Of a stretch of DNA of 64,000 nucleotides, positions 1 through 9,600 are shown piece by piece. Numbering within the stretch: the stretch's first letter is position 1; each line of letters opens with the position of its first letter. Source of the stretch: Gammaproteobacteria bacterium (GTDB lineage Bacteria > Pseudomonadota > Gammaproteobacteria > Competibacterales > Competibacteraceae); assembly GCA_024234995.1 (NCBI GenBank), contig JACKNF010000004.1:186001-250000 (forward strand). The letters run 5' to 3'. Both the position numbers and the translations under genes were made by a program. The notes below the pieces were generated by a model. It was not told the DNA's origin, ran no database searches, and saw only the letters and a list, made by a program, of their open reading frames with translations.

Positions 1-515
1 ATGGCAGTGATCGCCAGCGCACCGCTCAGAAAGATGAACCAAGCAGCATCCGGCGTGGTAGTCGGAACCAGGTTAACCACCACCAACCCAAGGAAGGTGC
101 CCGCGATCAATTGCACCCAGCGCATCCCGGACCATTGCGGTATATGCCTAAGCAACACAATGGCCGAACTAACAATCAGACCGAAAAACAAGCCGTAGAT
201 CAGTTCCGGATCAGTCTCCAGATAACCGGGTAAGGATACGACCCGGGTAAAAAAGAGCAACGCAGCAAAAATCCCGGTACCCAGCGGCAATAAAAAACCA
301 AAGTGCGGATAAGTCAACGCTCCTTTCACATCGAAGCGCATCAACATACGCAACCAAACCAGATCGAATGAGTTAATCGCTGCCAGCAACCGGGGATATA
401 TGCCCAGGATGAAGGCCATCGTTCCACCGCTTACGCCAGGTATCACATCGGCGCTGCCCATGCAGAACCCTTTGGCCGCAATAATCGCAGTTTCTTTATT
501 AATATTTAGCTTCAT
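1..515 (-). CDS. DUF368 family membrane protein, probable polyprenyl-phosphate transporter (3' part beyond the window)
   Basis: Reading the minus strand from the ATG at 515 gives about 171 residues with no stop before the window edge. The start, MKLNINKETA, is followed by the family signature: a glycine-rich stretch with MGSADVIPGVSGGT at about residues 19-32 and then an FILGIYPRLL segment. Several hydrophobic helices follow (about 68-85, 105-120 and 130-150). DUF368 proteins have been shown to recycle undecaprenyl phosphate across the cytoplasmic membrane, so this is the likely role. An in-frame stop lies a few codons upstream of the ATG, which supports the start. The C-terminal part is outside the window. 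The family call is strong; the transport role rests on knowledge of the family. Confidence 0.8.
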   Translation of the reverse strand, partial: MKLNINKETAIIAAKGFCMGSADVIPGVSGGTMAFILGIYPRLLAAINSFDLVWLRMLMRFDVKGALTYPHFGFLLPLGTGIFAALLFFTRVVSLPGYLETDPELIYGLFFGLIVSSAIVLLRHIPQWSGMRWVQLIAGTFLGLVVVNLVPTTTPDAAWFIFLSGALAITA

Positions 516-602
516 AAAGGGTGTGTACTTTCACTTGGTTGTCCGGAAAGTCATTTCCTGTGGAGGCGCTTAACATGCGTTTCAAGCCTTAAATACGCTA
601 TT

Positions 603-779
603 GCGCAGATCAACTTCACCGGTGGCTGGGATGTGCAGCTACCCATGGATCAGGCATTTCTCAACGCAAATCTCAGCGAGGATCGCAGTGCAGCATTCCA
701 CCCTGTCGAGCGGGGTGGAAACATCGAAGGGCACGATTCTGGCCAATGGACCCGATTCAAGAGCATTCAATCTAGATAA
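603..779 (+). pseudogene. Possible C-terminal remnant of an unidentified protein
   Basis: One frame reads 58 residues, from AQINFTGGWDVQLPMDQ to a TAA at 777. The composition and codon use look coding, but no start codon or ribosome site lies upstream in this frame. It sits alone in the gap between the divergent DUF368 gene and the 3' end of the PqaA-like gene. I do not recognise the family. It may be the tail of a deleted gene or a chance open stretch. Confidence 0.25.
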
Positions 780-837
780 TTATACAGCGTATCGCCATTC
801 TTTGAGCTTTTCTGGCCGCGCGGATCTCAGCCCCGCC

Positions 838-864
838 CCCCTCTCTCGATTCATGAAAGAGGGG
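838..864. terminator. Possible hairpin downstream of the PqaA-like gene
   Basis: CCCCTCT (838-844) pairs with AGAGGGG (858-864) around a 13-base loop that is itself partly palindromic. It lies about 40 bases beyond the stop of the minus-strand gene ending at 902. There is no T-run, so an intergenic GC-rich repeat is as likely as a terminator. Confidence 0.25.
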
Positions 865-901
865 TGTTGTAGATCGGGTTGATGGAGACAACCTCGTCTC
901 A

Positions 902-3193
902 CTAAGGAACATTATACTTACTAATCACGAAGTTCTGGTGCGGTTCGGCCCATTGCACAACCACACTTTGGCCGTCATGCGGGAAATCCGGCAACGAGTA
1001 TTGACCACTGACTCCTTGCAGAAACTCCACTCCCAATGTAGTCACGTTGAAGCTCACGCTGGCGAATTCCATACCATCCACGAAGGCTCGTAGCCGGTGA
1101 GTGCCTGTTCCTAAGGCATTCCAGTTAAACGTGTAGCCGAACCCGTTATTGTCATCGCCACAAACCCCGATGGTATCCTTGCGCGTCGTGCCGTAAGCAA
1201 CTTGCTGTAGTTCTCCATCATTAATTTGCACCGTCACGTTGTTCGCCTCACAAATCCAACCCCGAATCAGGCCGATCCCGCTTTCAAAAGAGCCTTGTTG
1301 CGGGCTTTCCAAATAAGCGGACGGTGAGGCCAGTGGAACCGCGACACCAGCTTGCGCACTGATTGAATTCTGACTGGCGCCGGCAATCACGAAATTCTGA
1401 TGGGGTTCGGACCAGCGCACGGTTACGCTGGCATTGGCCTGAGGGAAGTCCTGTAACACGTATTCTCCGCTGACCCCACGCAGGAAATCCTCGCCCAAGG
1501 CCGTCACATTGAAAGTGACGTTGGCGAATTCCCGGTCATCGGCGAAGGCGCGCAAACGATGGGTACCCGCACCCAAGACGTTCCAATTAAAGGTGTAGCC
1601 AAACCCGTTATCGTCATCGCCGCAGACTTCCACCGTGTCCTTGCGCGTTGTGCCATAGGCCACCTGATGCCGTTCTCCATCATCAATCTGCATCTCTACG
1701 GTGTTCGCGTTGCAAACCCAACCCCGGATCAGGCCGATTCCGCTCTCGAACGAGCTTTGTTGCGGACTTTCCAGATAGGCTCTTTGAGCGCCCCCGCACG
1801 CAGTCCCTGCAAACGGCAACGTATCCGGGATGATTTGAATACCGGTGGTATAGACCTGATCGGGATTGGCTGGCTCAAGGCCGGCGGCTTCAAAAGTGGC
1901 CTCGATCAGGAAAGCCGTCCAGCCAGCCGCGGGCTTTTGGACCGTACCCGCATAGGTGCCGTTGGCTTCGCGGGTCAAAATCTGCGAAGTCCATGCCGCG
2001 CCAATTTTCTCCAAACGGAAATCTCGGCCATCCGGGTTGGTCGCCTGCCATAACTTTACTTCTTTGGGAGTCGACGCCGGCGAAATCCGCAGCGTTCCCT
2101 CATCCTCTAACGCCCAGATCAATTGAGGGCTGGTCTTGCTATCCAGAACATCGTCCATCCACGATAGACCAGACAAAATCACGTCCTCACTCTGCTTGTG
2201 ATCGGTGTTTGGCGCGTAGCGCAGCCACTTGGGACCGGGCAGGCCCTCGTAATAGAACCGTGAGGAATCGGACGTGAAAAACTGGTCTCCGGCAGCGTTG
2301 AGAATGAGTTTCGGCATGGTGTAGCGGTCACGGTAGGTATAAGGATCGACGACTTGCAACAGCGCCTGTCCCTCAGCCGTCTGCACCCGGCAGGGTAAGT
2401 CAAATTCCACGTAATCATTCAGCGCTGGCGCGTAAAAGCCGTAAGCCTCCCAATGGTGGATGAATTGTTGACCCAGATTCAGCATGTCAATAGAGGCCGG
2501 CACAATGGCCCGGACACGCTTATCTACAGCAGCAGTCAACCAAGTGGTCCAGCCGCGCTTGGAACCACCCAGCACTAGGAAGTCCTTAACCGTCTTGCCC
2601 TTGCTGGCGGAAAATTCTTGAATAGTATCCATGGCGCGCACGGCCGCCTTAGTCATCGCTAAATGCACTGCCCATTCTGGGTCGCCAGTATCCAGCGCCT
2701 TGTCCAGGCTATACGCCAGGATCGCGTCTTCTTTGCGTCCATTTCCGGTTTCGTCGGTGAAAAACAGAGGCTGGTTCGGCACCTGTCGAACCACTGCGAT
2801 AACGACGCCCCTGACCCATGCGATTGCTCCGAGGATTGGATCTACCTCATCTATCGGTGCATCGTTGTTGTCGCCGCCATCAATCAGCAGGATCGCTGTA
2901 TCGGTTTCATCCAGCCCGCGTTTTGGAATAACAATAGCGACCTCATGCGTCCAGATAGGCCGATCCACCTCGCTGGCAGAGCGCCATTGCTGGGAAGTCA
3001 TCGTGAGGAAATAGGCGGTGTAAAGACCCGCATTCTCTGAGTGATACTGGCTATAGGTGTAGTTCGGGTCGAGCCGGTTCACATAGCGATCCAGCGCTGT
3101 TTCTGCAGCCAGGGCCGTTAGCGGCATCGATGTCAGGAGCAATATCCAAAATCCTAAGATGAATTTGACAAGGCCAGTTTTTGTTTCGGGCAT
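902..3193 (-). CDS. PhoPQ-activated pathogenicity-related (PqaA-like) secreted protein with duplicated C-terminal domain
   Basis: The 763-residue product has an N-terminal signal peptide: a basic start, a hydrophobic stretch at about residues 10-27, then ALAAE. Residues about 35-370 match the PhoPQ-activated pathogenicity-related family, an alpha/beta-hydrolase-like fold. A GGSKRGWTTW nucleophile-elbow-like motif is followed by IVPASIDMLNL and a DHKQ stretch typical of the family. Such proteins are exported; their substrate is not established. After about residue 470 come two copies of a 133-139 residue domain (471-603 and 625-763) that the classical family lacks. Each copy has two cysteines (GW[VI]C and VCGDD), suggesting a disulfide outside the cytoplasm. 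The gene stands alone, 130 bases from the next minus-strand gene upstream. The family call is good. The function of the added domains is unknown. Confidence 0.8.
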   Translation of the reverse strand: MPETKTGLVKFILGFWILLLTSMPLTALAAETALDRYVNRLDPNYTYSQYHSENAGLYTAYFLTMTSQQWRSASEVDRPIWTHEVAIVIPKRGLDETDTAILLIDGGDNNDAPIDEVDPILGAIAWVRGVVIAVVRQVPNQPLFFTDETGNGRKEDAILAYSLDKALDTGDPEWAVHLAMTKAAVRAMDTIQEFSASKGKTVKDFLVLGGSKRGWTTWLTAAVDKRVRAIVPASIDMLNLGQQFIHHWEAYGFYAPALNDYVEFDLPCRVQTAEGQALLQVVDPYTYRDRYTMPKLILNAAGDQFFTSDSSRFYYEGLPGPKWLRYAPNTDHKQSEDVILSGLSWMDDVLDSKTSPQLIWALEDEGTLRISPASTPKEVKLWQATNPDGRDFRLEKIGAAWTSQILTREANGTYAGTVQKPAAGWTAFLIEATFEAAGLEPANPDQVYTTGIQIIPDTLPFAGTACGGAQRAYLESPQQSSFESGIGLIRGWVCNANTVEMQIDDGERHQVAYGTTRKDTVEVCGDDDNGFGYTFNWNVLGAGTHRLRAFADDREFANVTFNVTALGEDFLRGVSGEYVLQDFPQANASVTVRWSEPHQNFVIAGASQNSISAQAGVAVPLASPSAYLESPQQGSFESGIGLIRGWICEANNVTVQINDGELQQVAYGTTRKDTIGVCGDDNNGFGYTFNWNALGTGTHRLRAFVDGMEFASVSFNVTTLGVEFLQGVSGQYSLPDFPHDGQSVVVQWAEPHQNFVISKYNVP
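905..1783 (-). repeat. Tandem duplicated domain within the PqaA-like gene
   Basis: Two in-frame copies, 905-1321 and 1385-1783, are joined by a linker of about 21 codons. Both contain YLESPQQ, ESGIGLIRGW, VAYGTTRKDT, GFGYTFNWN, HRLRAF and EPHQNFVI. The copies share roughly three quarters of their residues, so the duplication appears fairly recent or selected to stay similar. Confidence 0.85.
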
Positions 3194-3267
3194 AGTGAAA
3201 GGACTCCAGATGATTAATCAACGGAAGATTCAACCAATTTTAGACACGGTATTAAAGGCGAATATCC

Positions 3268-3290
3268 CCCTCCCCTGCATAAGGGGAGGG
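3268..3290. repeat. GC-rich inverted repeat between two minus-strand genes
   Basis: CCCTCCCC (3268-3275) and GGGGAGGG (3283-3290) form an 8-bp stem with a 7-base loop, and purine-rich GGAGGAGGGG follows. It lies 3' of the gene ending at 3324. No T-run is present. It resembles the short CCCTCCCC/GGGGAGGG intergenic elements common in bacterial genomes more than a canonical terminator. Confidence 0.35.
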
Positions 3291-3323
3291 TTGGAGGAGG
3301 GGATTTAGAAAGATTGCGGCAGA

Positions 3324-3599
3324 TTATGCTGCTTCACGCTCGAAGACCGGATGATTGACACTGAAGTGTTCCAATACTTCCTTCCAGTGCCTCGCTTCCC
3401 CTGGATGGCCATGCCGATAGGCATCTTCGATGTCATCGAGAATGATTTGCTTGATCTGCGGAATGCCTTTGGGATCATGAACCAAACAACACCCCAGTTC
3501 AGCAGCGACGATCTCCGGCATATGCTCATGTTGAGCAATCGCTTCAATTTCGTCTTCTTCCAGATCGGTTAGACCGACACAATCCTCATAAGTCAACAT
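3324..3599 (-). CDS. Conserved small protein of unknown function
   Basis: The 91-residue product starts MLTYEDCVGLTDLEEDEIEA. I chose the ATG at 3599 because GGAGGTGT lies directly upstream; the longer reading from 3656 has no such site. The protein is acidic at the start, has no signal peptide or membrane segment, and contains an EAIAQHEHMPEIVAAELG helix, a pair of cysteines (GCCLVHDPKG) and a HGHPGEARHWKEVLEHF helix. Proteins of this look are seen as conserved hypotheticals in gammaproteobacteria. I do not know a function. It is probably cytosolic and monocistronic. Confidence 0.6.
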   Translation of the reverse strand: MLTYEDCVGLTDLEEDEIEAIAQHEHMPEIVAAELGCCLVHDPKGIPQIKQIILDDIEDAYRHGHPGEARHWKEVLEHFSVNHPVFEREAA

Positions 3600-3932
3600 G
3601 GTACACCTCCGATTGCTAAATATCCTTCCTCGGTTTTTCCTTGCCCGAATCATCAAAACGTGGCTCGCGTTCCTGTCTCACCAGCGTCCTGCCGATCCTG
3701 TTATGGAAGAATCACCTCCGCCGTTTTGTGATCAGCTTCCACCTTATGAAGCGTAGTACAAAAAAGACATATTTTCAATAAGTGATTTTACGGGTTGCAT
3801 ACCAATCATCCCGGTTTTTGATACCCATTTGCTTCATCTCAGTAGCTTTTATCCCGGCTGTTCACTAGGCTATGAAGCGGTCGGTTTCCTATCCCGCACC
3901 ATGATTCTTCTTTCCAAGTTTTGGAGACCTGT
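3600..3932. other. Intergenic region, divergent promoters expected
   Basis: These 333 bases separate two divergent genes. They are AT-rich near 3765-3800. TTGCAT (about 3796) and TTGATA with a 17-base gap could be a weak sigma-70 promoter for the HdeA-like gene. No RNA gene or mobile element was recognised. Confidence 0.3.
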
Positions 3933-4262
3933 ATGAAACACTCATTGATCACCGCTGCTCTATGTATGTCCGCTAGCCTGCTGATTTCAGCGCCAGTCTT
4001 GGCTAAGAAAACCCAAATGCAGAACATCGACTTTGGAGCTATCACCTGCGGTGAGTTTATGCAGGAAATGTCGAAAAGCTCCTCCGAGGATGTAGGCGTA
4101 GTCCTGATGTGGATTGATGGTTATCTCAGTGGCATTTCCGGGGATACCGTTCTGAATTGGAAAAACCTGGAGCAATTTAGCACCGACCTCGTCGCCTATT
4201 GCGGGAGTAAGCCCGATGTGAAAGTGCTGGACGCCGCCGAGGAAGTCGGCATATCCGAGTGA
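3933..4262 (+). CDS. HdeA/HdeB-family periplasmic protein
   Basis: The product is 109 residues, with a signal peptide (MKHSLITAALCMSASLLISAPVLA) cleaved before KKTQMQ. The mature part carries the HdeA-type pattern: a first cysteine in ITCGEFMQ, a VLMWIDGYLSG segment and a second cysteine in VAYCGSKP. These two cysteines would form the family's conserved disulfide. HdeA-type proteins are small periplasmic chaperones in acid stress, but many family members have no proven role. The ATG at 3933 follows GGAG. The gene lies 6 bases before pyrF and could be cotranscribed with it. Confidence 0.7.
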   Translation: MKHSLITAALCMSASLLISAPVLAKKTQMQNIDFGAITCGEFMQEMSKSSSEDVGVVLMWIDGYLSGISGDTVLNWKNLEQFSTDLVAYCGSKPDVKVLDAAEEVGISE

Positions 4263-4268
4263 TCCATC

Positions 4269-5003
4269 ATGACCTCTAACCTGCTTTCGACCAAGCTCAT
4301 TCCCGCAAACGAGCGCCTCATTTTCGCCTTGGATGTCCCAAACCCAGCCATCGCTCAAGAACTGGTGACGGCCTTAGGCGATGCCGTGTGCTTTTACAAG
4401 ATCGGGCTGGAACTGTTCATGGCTGGCGGTTATTTTGAATTGATTGAATGGCTGCGCGCCCGGGACAAAAAGATTTTTGTCGATCTCAAATTTTTTGATG
4501 TGCCGGAAACAGTCCGCTCTGCAGTCCGCCAACTCGCACCCTACAGCGCAACGTTCACAACGGTACACGGTAATGATGCCATCCTACGAGCGGCTGTGGA
4601 TGCAGCGAGCGAAATTGGCGGCGAACTGGGAATTTTGGCCGTCACGGCTCTGACCAGCCTTGATCAGGCTGATCTGGAGGATCTGGGATTCGCTTGTAAT
4701 CCTAAAACGCTAGTGCTGTCACGCGCACGGCGGGCATTAGAGATTGGCTGCCGGGGGGTGATTTCCTCGGGACTCGAAGCGGCGGAATTAAGAGAGAATC
4801 TAGGTGAGAAGCTATTGATCGTCACACCGGGCATCCGGCCCGTGCTGAACCGTCCGGCAGATGATCAAAAACGCACGCTAGACGTCGAGGATGCCTTTCT
4901 TAACGGGGCTGATCACATCGTGGTTGGCCGGCCGATCCGTCAAGCCCCAGACCCTCAAGCGGCAGCATGGGCGATTCAGGAGCGAATCGCTCGATTGTTT
5001 TAA
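4269..5003 (+). CDS. pyrF: Orotidine 5'-phosphate decarboxylase
   Basis: The 244-residue product has the length usual for the family. The catalytic charge network is seen as DLKFFD at residues 72-77, with FALDVP near the start as the first barrel strand and TPGIRP and GADHIVVGRPI as the phosphate-binding loops near the end. It converts orotidine monophosphate to UMP, the last step of pyrimidine synthesis, in the cytosol. It follows the HdeA-like gene by 6 bases. The start at 4269 is a clean ATG. Confidence 0.95.
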   Translation: MTSNLLSTKLIPANERLIFALDVPNPAIAQELVTALGDAVCFYKIGLELFMAGGYFELIEWLRARDKKIFVDLKFFDVPETVRSAVRQLAPYSATFTTVHGNDAILRAAVDAASEIGGELGILAVTALTSLDQADLEDLGFACNPKTLVLSRARRALEIGCRGVISSGLEAAELRENLGEKLLIVTPGIRPVLNRPADDQKRTLDVEDAFLNGADHIVVGRPIRQAPDPQAAAWAIQERIARLF

Positions 5004-5010
5004 CAGGTCA

Positions 5011-5037
5011 AGTTCCAGGTATCGAGTTCCAGGTATC
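5011..5037. repeat. Tandem 13-base direct repeat
   Basis: AGTTCCAGGTATC occurs at 5011-5023 and again at 5025-5037, in the gap between the convergent pyrF and acetyltransferase genes. A related CAGGTATC follows at about 5065. Confidence 0.7.
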
Positions 5038-5086
5038 AAAGATCTGCATTTTTAATCCCGGACCTCAGGTATCTGGCGCTTGGAAT

Positions 5087-5638
5087 CTATGAATCCGGAT
5101 TGCTAATAGGCTTGGCAAGCTCAATGTCAGCGTAGGTATGTTCTCGAAATTCCAAATCGCCGACAATTTGAGTGATATGGTCATAGTTCAAAGCGATCCA
5201 GAAGCGCAATGCCGGCCAATTTCGCAATCCGACTGTCACGCGGATTTCCTGATAACCAGCCCTTCCTGCCCGTTGCTCCAGTTCTCTCATGACTTCCCGG
5301 GCAATGCCTCGCCGTTGCCAGCGTGGACGCACAAAGATATGGCCGATATGGAGCGTCTCGGCCGGGTGGCCCCGGTAGACACTGAGCAGCCCCAGCAGCT
5401 CATCATCGCTCTTGCTTCTAATAAGAAAGCTGTTTTCATGAGCCGAATGACTATTTGGCGGCAGTTTATCATGACGTAGCACGCTGAGCGCTAAGCGTTC
5501 TGGATCACGTTCTACCCCAAGCAACGGAAAAACCACATGATTTTCAGCCAGGATAGTCGCAATCACTGGCAAGTCATTCTCACGGGCTTCGACAAGCCGG
5601 CAACGGCCAATTTCCCAAATTGAGGCAAGAAGATTCAT
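5087..5638 (-). CDS. GNAT family N-acetyltransferase
   Basis: The product is 183 residues. The GNAT acetyl-CoA site is visible in LHIGHIFVRPRWQRRGIAREVM (about residues 95-117), which holds the RxxGx[GA] motif as QRRGIA. It is followed by an IRVTVGLRNWPALRFWIALNY segment, the usual motif B. It would transfer an acetyl group from acetyl-CoA to an amine of a protein or small molecule; the substrate cannot be inferred. It is convergent with pyrF and divergent from murI, and no operon partner is seen. Confidence 0.8.
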   Translation of the reverse strand: MNLLASIWEIGRCRLVEARENDLPVIATILAENHVVFPLLGVERDPERLALSVLRHDKLPPNSHSAHENSFLIRSKSDDELLGLLSVYRGHPAETLHIGHIFVRPRWQRRGIAREVMRELEQRAGRAGYQEIRVTVGLRNWPALRFWIALNYDHITQIVGDLEFREHTYADIELAKPISNPDS

Positions 5639-5805
5639 GTTTTTAACAAGACTCCGTGATGTATTGGCCTATCTTTCGCTATGTAGCACAGATCGTGAGG
5701 TTCGCAAAGGCAGATTTTCAAAATCACGGGGGCGTCCCAACGTGCTTTATAATCATCCAACTTTAATTATGTTAACGGGTAGAGGATGATGCAGGTCAAT
5801 GGCGG

Positions 5806-6669
5806 ATGAACGGCAATCGCAATTTAATAGGACTCTTTGATTCCGGTGCCGGGGGATTGTCGGTGCTCCGGCAGGTTCATATCGATCTACCGTATGAATC
5901 TCTATTATACGTGGCGGATTCAGGCCATGCGCCTTATGGCAACAAGTCCGTGGAGTTGATCATCGAGCGATCATTCGCGATCACTGACTTTCTGCTCCAG
6001 CAGGGCGCCAAAGCGGTCGTGGTAGCTTGCAATACTGCAACCGCAGCAGCTATCGCCCGGCTGCGCGCGCACTTCGATATCCCGATTATCGGTATCGAAC
6101 CAGCGATTAAACCCGCAGTTGCCATGACGCGCTCCGGGGTCGTCGGTATTCTGGCGACCGGTAATACGGTCCGCAGCGTCAAATTTGCTCACCTGCTGGA
6201 CCAGCATGGCCACCGGGCGCGCATATTGGTGCAACCGTGTCCTGGCTTGGCCGATTGCGTAGAGCGAGGGGACGTGAGCGGCATCCGCCCCCGCATCCTA
6301 TTGGAGCGTTATCTGCAACCCTTGCTGAGTGCTGGCGCTGACACTCTGGTGCTAGGGTGTACCCACTACCCCTTCTTGATCCCATTGATCCAGCAACTAG
6401 CAGGCACTGAAGTGGCCATTATCGATCCCAGTCCAGCAGTTGCCCGGCAATTGCGCCACCGGCTGGATAGCGCGGGATTGCGAGCCGCAGGCTACGGAAC
6501 CGGTAGCACACGCTACTTTACGAGCGGTTCTCCAGATCAAACCGCAGGGGTGATGACCCAATTGCTCGGGCAGCCGGTCAAACTAGAATCTTTGCCCGAA
6601 TGCTTCGGGTCAATTGAAGCATTCCGTACCGGAAAATTTACCGGAGAGGATTTCTCCCACTGCCGGTAA
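5806..6669 (+). CDS. murI: Glutamate racemase
   Basis: The 287-residue product carries the two-cysteine racemase machinery: DSGAGGLSVL at residues 12-21 (with Asp12), ACNTATA with Cys75, and GCTHYPF with Cys185. It interconverts L- and D-glutamate to supply D-glutamate for peptidoglycan in the cytosol. The length and all catalytic motifs are normal. The ATG at 5806 was taken because the DSGAGG motif then sits at its usual distance. The gene ends 19 bases before the convergent large envelope gene. Confidence 0.95.
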   Translation: MNGNRNLIGLFDSGAGGLSVLRQVHIDLPYESLLYVADSGHAPYGNKSVELIIERSFAITDFLLQQGAKAVVVACNTATAAAIARLRAHFDIPIIGIEPAIKPAVAMTRSGVVGILATGNTVRSVKFAHLLDQHGHRARILVQPCPGLADCVERGDVSGIRPRILLERYLQPLLSAGADTLVLGCTHYPFLIPLIQQLAGTEVAIIDPSPAVARQLRHRLDSAGLRAAGYGTGSTRYFTSGSPDQTAGVMTQLLGQPVKLESLPECFGSIEAFRTGKFTGEDFSHCR

Positions 6670-6688
6670 ATAGCCTGTACCAGCCAAT

Positions 6689-9600
6689 TTATGCTTTCTG
6701 CTGGCGCAAAGACCGCCATAATCCGCCTGCACTGAAGCAGTTCCAGCCCCAACCCAGCCACTTGAGCAACGCCAAAGCCAACCACAGCGCCCAAACCAGC
6801 ATTAAGCCACGATAAACCAGCAGTGGCACAGTGATGACCCAGGCTGTTGGCAACGGCCCGGCGATCCGGTCCTGATACCAGTTGAGTTGCCACGCGCTGG
6901 AGCCGTTGCCTGCCACCTGCATATCCGGCGATCCTAGCAAACCCTGCTCGACCGACCCCAGCAACGCCGCCAGTGCTGCCAGTGTTAACAACGCCAGCGC
7001 CACCTGCCATAGATCGAACCTGAGCGCGCCGATCTCTTGTGCTGCCAACACCTTACGTCGTGCCAGCAATAACAGCCAACTGGCAACCAGTAGAATCGCC
7101 AGCACATGGCTCTGACTCAAACCAGCCCCCAGTAAAAACCATTGATGGGTCCGTAAAGGTGTCCCCCCCCAGCGCGCCAAGGCGATGGAACCAAATAGAA
7201 TCACCAGCAATACCCCCCAGAACAACACCGCCGGCCCCAGCACTGGCCCCACAGCCCATAGCAGCCAGCGATCATGCGGCAGCTTCAAACTCAACGAGTT
7301 ATTGACGCTGGAGCTGCCTAAATCCACCATGGGCGTTGCATACCGCGCTTGCATCGCCTGCTCACTGCGCCAGGTCAGAACGACACGCTGCGCACCGGGA
7401 GTCAATGGTAATACCACCTGCTGACCTTGCTGTTGAAGAGGTTGCGGAACCTCATTAATCCGCACCTCAGTCAAGGCTGCACCGGGAGGCAAGGTCAACG
7501 GATGTTCAGCACCGCGGCTGGCGCGGATGTTCAATGCCAGCAATGCTTCGCTTAATCGTTGACCGGGACTGATCTGCAAATGGCTACGGTCAATAGTTAC
7601 CGTGGCACCGGGCGCACCCTCGGGCCGCGTCACATTTAATATCACCTGCTCACCCGGCCATGGCCGCCACTCCGGCACCCATTGACCTTTAGCATCAACC
7701 CGCTGCACCAGTGGAATGCCAGCACTTTGCACATGCCACAGCGGACTGGCTTGCAATCGCCAGATTTCTACAAAGATTTCATTGTCCGCGGCCTGAAGGC
7801 TGAGTGCATCGGCGCGGCTTAGGGTTGCAGACCAGCCGGTCTCCGCACGCTCCGGCGGCAGATTAACCAACACGCGCCCTTCGCGCACCTGAATGTCAGG
7901 CGTGGTGATCCGCTCGCCCGGCAATAAGGGAATTTCCACCACTGCGGCTGAATCGGCCTGACTCAACCGGCGCACCCGCGTGTTCACCTGCCAGTCCACA
8001 TCCAGCACGATATCGCGCTCGACTTGCACAAACGGGGGCATCACGCCAGACTGCAAAGGCGTCGCGGCATCCAGCCGCTGGCGGGTCAATTGCAGTTGCT
8101 GGTCAGCCCGGCCTTCAACATAGCCTTCCACCCGCCAATCGTTGACGTTAAGTTCTATCCGGCCCGGCGCCATCGGCAACGGCAACTGCAGCGTAGTCAC
8201 CTCGGCTGGCACCGTGGCGATCACCGTCAATTCATGCAAACCCGCCGTCAATCGCAGCCAAAGCAGTTGCGCAGGGTCGCGAAATAGAATTGCAGGTTGT
8301 CCGTCCAAAGCAATAGACCGGATGATCAATCCCTCGCGCGGCAACGGCAGAGGCACCGTGGTTTCAGTCTGTGCTTGCAAGGACAGTTGCAAACGCAAGT
8401 CACTGTTTCTAACAGTGACTGTCATCGCTGCCAGATCACCGCAGCGTTGGCAATCCGGTGGTTGCGTTAAATGATCGCGTAATTCCTGAAGCAGCGCCGG
8501 CGATGGAAACTGCGCCTGGGCCGGCGCGGGAGCAACCAACCCCCCGCCCCCTGCCAGCAACATGAGCAACACCGCTACAACCCCCCTCCCCTCGTGCGGC
8601 ATTGAGTCAGAGTGAGGCGGCTGCGCATCAGTGCCGCACGAGGGGTTAACCGCATGGCTTGCTGCAGGGGGAGCGCTGGAGTGCGAGGCAGCATCGGGAG
8701 GCGATGATCGCCGCCGGGTGATGAAGACCCGCGCCGCCATCGCCAGCAGCAGCAACAGTCCACCCAGCATCAAGGTACGCGTACCCCAAGGAGGCAACAG
8801 CCACAAGCGCAAGCGCTCATCCATTGCCACCGGCCCACTCCAGTGCAAAGCCGCCCGTTGCCAGCGCCAGACCGGCACACCGGGACCGGTCTGCACCTTG
8901 ATATTCGCCGCGTACTGTTGCTGAAGCCTCTGCGACAGTTTCTCTTGAGATTGCTGCTGGTCTTTGATCAAGGTTTGCACGCGATTATAAGTGCTTTGCA
9001 CCTCGTTCAATGCTGCGATTGCCTCAGGCGCTGGAGGGGGGGCGTTAGCGCCGATCGAGGACAGTGACAGGCCAAAGGCGAACGCCTCCAATTGAGGATA
9101 CAACACACTACGCACCTGCTGAACCGCGAAGAGGCCGCCGATGATCAGCAACCCCAGTAACGCTAGCCGGCGATAAAACTCCACTAGATTACGGAACCAT
9201 CCTGACGGCAGAACCCGCAACAGCGCAATCGCCCCCAAGATATTAAGCCAGACATACAGCGGCGCATTGGGTTCGTGATAAACCAAGGCCATCCCTATCA
9301 GCGCGATCAGGCCCCAGCCGATATTCCACAGCTTAGTAAAAGCCAAAGCAACCACAAGAACGATAAACAGATCCAGCAAGTTCCATGAATAGAGCCAAGC
9401 ATTGCCGGTGCGATCGGGTCCCTCCGCCGCCAGCAACCGCCAACCCGGCGGCAGATTCAGTATGGTGTCAATACGCTGCGGAGCAATGCGCCAGCCAACT
9501 GCTGGAAGATCTTCAATCATCTCTGGTTCTAACCGGCTATCGGCAGTCAATTCCAGGTTGTTCAACTGCCGGACCTCCACACCGGCCCCTTCAATGCCTG

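Noticed and set aside
601..882. 93-codon frame starting at a TTG, plus strand
   Set aside because: No ribosome site, no recognisable family, and it runs through the hairpin at 838-864. Another frame in the same region looks more like coding sequence.
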